Positions 16,081 to 19,608 of a DNA stretch of 19,608 nucleotides are shown here, piece after piece. Made by a program: the position numbers and the translations under genes. The stretch is from Deltaproteobacteria bacterium UBA2221 (GTDB taxonomy: Bacteria; Desulfobacterota; Syntrophorhabdia; Syntrophorhabdales; WCHB1-27). Position 1 is the stretch's first letter. Each line of letters starts with the position of its first letter. The notes under the pieces are model-generated. The model was given only the letters and a program-made list of their open reading frames with translations. It was not told the DNA's origin and did not search any database. The DNA is taken from assembly GCA_002328485.1 (NCBI GenBank), contig DCUF01000008.1, positions 1 to 19,608 on the forward strand. Reading direction: 5' to 3'.

Positions 16081-16097
16081 CATAGAGTGTTTAACTG

Positions 16098-19000
16098 TTA
16101 GATAAACGAGGCTACGTCGATATCAGCGAGGCTACCGGCACCGACCAACTGGATGACGAAGTCAACCGTGCCGTCACTGTTACCATCAACAGCAACGAAT
16201 AGGTCGCTACCTACATCGCCCACACAGACAGCTTTGTCGGCTGCACCCGCTGCCGTCATGAAGGCCGCGAAGTCGCTTGCCGTTATCTCGTTGTAGTTGA
16301 ATTGATCCACCACAAGGCCGGCACCACCATTCAGAAGGGTAAAATCGATCTTGTCCCCCTGCGCGTTCGAGAAGTCGAGGATCTGATCGATCGACCCCAG
16401 GGTCTTCCCCGCGTTGGCGTCCACAAACCTAAAGATATCTGCACCTTCGCCACCGGTGAAGGCCGTGGCGCCGGCATTGTCGATAAAGGTATCGTCGTCA
16501 TCCGTGGCGATGATCCCTTCGACGCTGGCATATCCCGAGATATCGATTACCGCCCCGGCGCCATAGTCACTGTAGTCGATGGTGCCGATGCTGATGTCCC
16601 CGCCAGCACTTAGGTTCAGCCAGGAGGTCAGCGTGGCAAAGTTGTCGATCTCGCCGTCGCCGCCGCTCACTGTTATATCGCCCAGGGTCATGTCCCCGCT
16701 CGCAGAGGCGTCGAAGGATGCCCATACCCGGGCCAGATCAACATTCCCGCCGCCGAAGGAGGACAGGATGCTGTCGGTGGACAGATCGATGTCGCCCACC
16801 ACCAGGTCGCCTTCCGTATCGATGCCAAAGTAGGCTGATGCGTAAACCAGCGGTGCCCCGGCCGTACCTGAGACCGCAGCGGTATCGATACTCAGGGTCA
16901 CATCCCCGAAGGTCATGGTGTCAACGGAGTCGGCATTGGTTGCACTTACCCACATGCCTGCATAGGCATTGATGCCGTTAGCGGTCAATGAAACATCACC
17001 GTAGGTCACCGTGCCGATGTCGCCCCCGCCATTGCTTTCAAGCGTAAAGGAATGCCAGGCATAGGCGTTTTCGCCGACGGCGGACAGGGCTACATTGCCG
17101 ACGGTGGCGCTTTCGATGTCCTCAAAGTTGTAGGCCCACATGGAGTAGTAAGCGTAGGCGCTCTTTGCCGCCGCCAGGGTGATGTCCCCAACGTTGATTG
17201 CGCCCACATCGGCACTGCCCTTCCCATAGAGGTACAGCTCACCGCTGAAATACCCGGACGCGGCCACATCGGCGCTCACGTTGCCCAGGCTCACCGAGGC
17301 GATCTCATCCGCTGCACTCACATAGTAGTCCACACTCGTCACGGTCGCGGACGGGCCCACCGTCACGGTCAGGTCACCGAAGGTCACGTCGCCGATGGCG
17401 CCGTTCCACGCCTCGATGGTGACCTCGAAGGAGTCCTGGTTAGCGCCCGCTGCGGCCGCCAGGGTCACATCGCCCATGGTGAAGCTCGCGATATCCTGGT
17501 CTGCATAGACGTAGAATTGGGAGTCAGCATAGGAGTCCTGGCCCAGGGTGATGGACACGTCGCCGAAGGTCACCTCCCCGATCGACCCGTAGCTTGCAGA
17601 CAGGGAAACGGAGTTGTAGATGGTGGCGGAGACGCCGGCATTCACCGTGATGTCGCCCATGGTGAAGTTGCCGAGGCTGTTGTCAGCGTAGTCATAGATG
17701 TACTGGTAGTAGTAACCGCCGTCATCGATGTTTGCCGTGATGTTGCCGATGGTCACATCGCCCACCGTGCTGTAATCGTCATCGCCGTCGGCGCTGATGC
17801 TTATGTAACCGGTATAGGAGGTGTTGATCCCCGTGTTGATAGTGATGTTGCCGATGGTCACATCGCCCACGGTCGCCACGCCTCCGGCCCCGCTGCTGGC
17901 ATAGGCAGTAACAGATATATTCAGATCAAATGTTGCATCCGTTGCCAGATCCAGGTTTATATTGCCGATGGTGGTGTTGCCCACGGTCACGTCGTTGGTG
18001 GCGCTGTAATAGCTTGCGTAGTTCTCTATGGTGAGATCTCCGCTGGCGGCCTGGGCCAGGGTGATGTCGATATCGCCCACCGTAAGGTCGCCCACCTCAT
18101 TGTACCCGGTGTTCCCGATATAGGCATCGATCGACCCGGACTGGGCTGCCGTCATGGTTATGTTACCGACCGTCACGTTGCCGGACAGGATGTCCCCGGC
18201 CCACGCTGAGCGGTACACGTAGAGATCGGCATACTCGAAGCCGGTGATGGCGATGTCACCAACGGTAAGGTCGCCGGGATTCTCAGCGCCATAGCCATGG
18301 CCGATGGTGACGGAAGCCGAGTAGGCATCTTCGCCCACAAGGGTCACGTCGCCCACGGTCATGGTGGTGCCTGCCGTATCAGCCGCACCGTATACCCACA
18401 CATCGAGAGAAGCGCTCTCTGCTGCATCCACCGTGACGTCCCCGATGGTGACGTCGCCGTACGCCTGGACCGAGAAATCGAAATAGCCGGAATCAGCGAT
18501 GATAGCAGCCACGGTGCCGATGGTGACGTCGCCGCCGTTATAGTTGTAAAAGTCGAATTCAGCAGATTCATTGGCGGCAACGTTGGCAGCAACGTTGGTG
18601 TCGATGAAGCTCACGGAGCTCGCCTTGTCTGCCTCTAGATGCGCCTCGGCCCCGCCGGCGTAGTCAACGTCGATTGTTCCCGCTATACCCGAAGCGATTG
18701 AGAGGTCGGCGCCGTCCGGAAGGTTCGTCAGATTCACAGAAAGGCCGTCAACGCCTCTGACGAGGTTAACCGCATCGATGTTGGACCAGCCGATGGCGTT
18801 AATATTGATCGTCCCATTATCTGCTGCCACGATGTTGATGTCGTCCACGTTGTTGACGGTCACAAAAGCGGCTGCGTTACCGTCGTCCACAACAACCAGC
18901 TCCATATCGGTCAGGCCGTTGCCGTTGATGGTGTCGCCATTGGTGTAGGTGCTGGTGGCGCCGCCACCGTCGATGATGCCCTGTACCAGATCATTGGACA

Positions 19001-19608
19001 GCCCGGCAATAGCGATGTTGTCCACGCCGGTGGTCAGGGTGTAGGTATTGTAGACAAGGATCGGGTCGCCAGGATCGGCGATAGTGTCCTGCACCCACGT
19101 TATGGTCTCGGTCATGCTCGGGATGGTGGCGCCGTTATAGGTGACGGCCGCGAGCCAGGCCCGAACTGCATCATTGTCCTCGGTTCCCAAAAAGGTTGCC
19201 TGGAAGGGCGGTCTGCCATCAAGCTCCGGATCGAGTGCCTCTGTGAATCGTGAGGCCGCGACGACCTTGTTGTCTATGGTCTGATCGTCCAGACCCTGAG
19301 CGCCCATCATGACATTCCAGAGTATGGTGGCGGGTGTGGATGCCCCGGTGTTAAAGGAATTGACCCAGAAATCCAGGCCTTCCTGCTCGGCATGGCGGTT
19401 GAAGAGGCCCATGTAAATGGCGTCCACAACCTCAGCGATGTTGTCGGCCTGAATGTCACCGTAAAGAACCTGGGCCTCCGCCGAATTCGCAAACTGGTTG
19501 AGGACCCACGTGAAATCTTCTCCATCCCCGAGTACACCGTCCTTGTTGGTGTCCGTCGAGGCAAGACCGCTCGCCCAGAAGAGCTGACCGTACCCCTTCT
19601 TTACTACC
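16098..19608 (-). CDS. Giant repetitive T1SS-secreted surface protein (S-layer/adhesin-like), N-terminus cut by window edge
   Basis: At least 1169 residues, open to the right edge, so the true start lies outside. Numbering is from the window edge. Residues 19-30 (DTNKDGVLGDGE) match a canonical EF-hand calcium loop. Residues about 35-140 contain VVDAIYMGLFNRHAEQEGL and DFWVNSFNTG, resembling DUF4214 domains of secreted bacterial proteins. About 160-310 has S-layer-like beta sequence (TLTTGVDN, NVDDINIVAAD). About 358-1030 holds some 21 tandem beta repeats. The last 120 residues begin with an RTX-like GGEGADIF, continue IDQILDFSNAQGDKIDF, include a DGNSDG calcium-type loop and end hydrophobic (ADIDVASFI), as in uncleaved T1SS signals. 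Cysteine is almost absent (one seen) and Lys/Arg are rare, while Asp, Gly, Ala, Thr and Tyr are abundant. This fits an acidic extracellular protein exported by the T1SS at 1-4011. Confidence 0.9.
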   Translation of the reverse strand, partial: VVKKGYGQLFWASGLASTDTNKDGVLGDGEDFTWVLNQFANSAEAQVLYGDIQADNIAEVVDAIYMGLFNRHAEQEGLDFWVNSFNTGASTPATILWNVMMGAQGLDDQTIDNKVVAASRFTEALDPELDGRPPFQATFLGTEDNDAVRAWLAAVTYNGATIPSMTETITWVQDTIADPGDPILVYNTYTLTTGVDNIAIAGLSNDLVQGIIDGGGATSTYTNGDTINGNGLTDMELVVVDDGNAAAFVTVNNVDDINIVAADNGTININAIGWSNIDAVNLVRGVDGLSVNLTNLPDGADLSIASGIAGTIDVDYAGGAEAHLEADKASSVSFIDTNVAANVAANESAEFDFYNYNGGDVTIGTVAAIIADSGYFDFSVQAYGDVTIGDVTVDAAESASLDVWVYGAADTAGTTMTVGDVTLVGEDAYSASVTIGHGYGAENPGDLTVGDIAITGFEYADLYVYRSAWAGDILSGNVTVGNITMTAAQSGSIDAYIGNTGYNEVGDLTVGDIDITLAQAASGDLTIENYASYYSATNDVTVGNTTIGNINLDLATDATFDLNISVTAYASSGAGGVATVGDVTIGNITINTGINTSYTGYISISADGDDDYSTVGDVTIGNITANIDDGGYYYQYIYDYADNSLGNFTMGDITVNAGVSATIYNSVSLSASYGSIGEVTFGDVSITLGQDSYADSQFYVYADQDIASFTMGDVTLAAAAGANQDSFEVTIEAWNGAIGDVTFGDLTVTVGPSATVTSVDYYVSAADEIASVSLGNVSADVAASGYFSGELYLYGKGSADVGAINVGDITLAAAKSAYAYYSMWAYNFEDIESATVGNVALSAVGENAYAWHSFTLESNGGGDIGTVTYGDVSLTANGINAYAGMWVSATNADSVDTMTFGDVTLSIDTAAVSGTAGAPLVYASAYFGIDTEGDLVVGDIDLSTDSILSSFGGGNVDLARVWASFDASASGDMTLGDITVSGGDGEIDNFATLTSWLNLSAGGDISIGTIDYSDYGAGAVIDISGYASVEGIIATDDDDTFIDNAGATAFTGGEGADIFRFVDANAGKTLGSIDQILDFSNAQGDKIDFTLLNGGAGLVVDQFNYNEITASDFAAFMTAAGAADKAVCVGDVGSDLFVAVDGNSDGTVDFVIQLVGAGSLADIDVASFI
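16515..18533 (-). repeat. About 21 tandem ~32-residue beta-solenoid-like repeats within the secreted protein
   Basis: Each unit starts with D-[VLIM]-T-[VIFM]-G-[DN]-[VI]-[ST]-[LIV], then roughly a dozen variable residues with Ala, Ser and Gly, a short aromatic strand (often with Tyr: FYVYADQ, ELYLYGKG, ADLYVYRS), and an acidic or Gly-rich turn before the next unit. The first is GDVTIGTVAAIIA (near 18533) and the last GDISIGTIDYSDYG (ending near 16515). Unit lengths are mostly 28-38 residues. The repeats have diverged strongly at DNA level but keep the GD[VI]T core, which suggests old duplication under structural selection and fits a parallel beta-solenoid. Tyrosines are frequent and often flanked by Asp (YIYDYADN, DSYADSQF). 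Confidence 0.82.

Noticed and set aside
17052..18209. A 385-codon open frame on the plus strand opposite the repeat protein
   Set aside because: It is the mirror of the GDVT repeats in another frame. Its His/Asp/Gly-rich periodic sequence follows the repeat period and the sense strand has clear domains, a stop and a terminator.
16515..18533. Periodic DNA pattern that might suggest a CRISPR or satellite array
   Set aside because: The period is that of protein repeats within one open frame, unit lengths vary, and no identical direct repeats with unique spacers are seen.

Overview
The window looks like a Gram-negative bacterial chromosome segment. It encodes a TolC-type outer membrane factor, a periplasmic adaptor and Sec signal peptides. 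The GC content is moderate, and genes within each strand block are tightly packed with ATGA, GTGA or TAATG overlaps. The Pst-like proteins and the CysD/CysNC pair have a Desulfobacterota or Nitrospirota flavour, but that assignment is an impression and not a result. I see no tRNA, rRNA, CRISPR array or insertion sequence.

Layout. (1) 1-4011, minus strand: a type I secretion system (T1SS) in the order TolC-like outer membrane protein, ABC transporter/ATPase without a C39 peptidase domain, and HlyD-type adaptor (cut by the left edge). (2) 4185-5702, minus strand: an acyl-CoA synthetase-like adenylate-forming enzyme upstream of the T1SS genes, behind a strong-looking sigma70 promoter. (3) 5703-6043: divergent intergenic region. 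(4) 6044-12469, plus strand: six genes in operon arrangement, pstS-, pstC-, pstA- and pstB-like oxyanion importer genes followed by cysD and a cysN-cysC fusion. (5) 12546-16027, minus strand: a TPR-sulfotransferase, a secreted alpha/beta-hydrolase-like protein and a small unrecognised protein, all tightly linked. (6) 16098-19608, minus strand: a very large repetitive secreted protein (cut by the right edge). It has a DUF4214-like N-terminal part, about 21 copies of a roughly 32-residue beta repeat rich in Tyr and Asp, and a C-terminal RTX/T1SS-type targeting region. A clear hairpin terminator separates it from the sulfotransferase.

How the genes may work together. The importer brings in an oxyanion. 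CysD/CysNC turn sulfate and ATP into APS and then PAPS. The TPR-sulfotransferase uses PAPS to sulfate an acceptor. The T1SS exports a C-terminally tagged protein, and the only candidate substrate in view is the giant Tyr-rich repeat protein next to the sulfotransferase. This is the same set of functions as the Xanthomonas rax system (RaxST tyrosine sulfotransferase, RaxP/RaxQ PAPS synthesis, RaxA/B/C T1SS), but with a large structural surface protein in place of the small RaxX peptide. The proposal that the cell makes a sulfated surface layer or adhesin is an inference. The individual enzyme calls are well supported by motifs.
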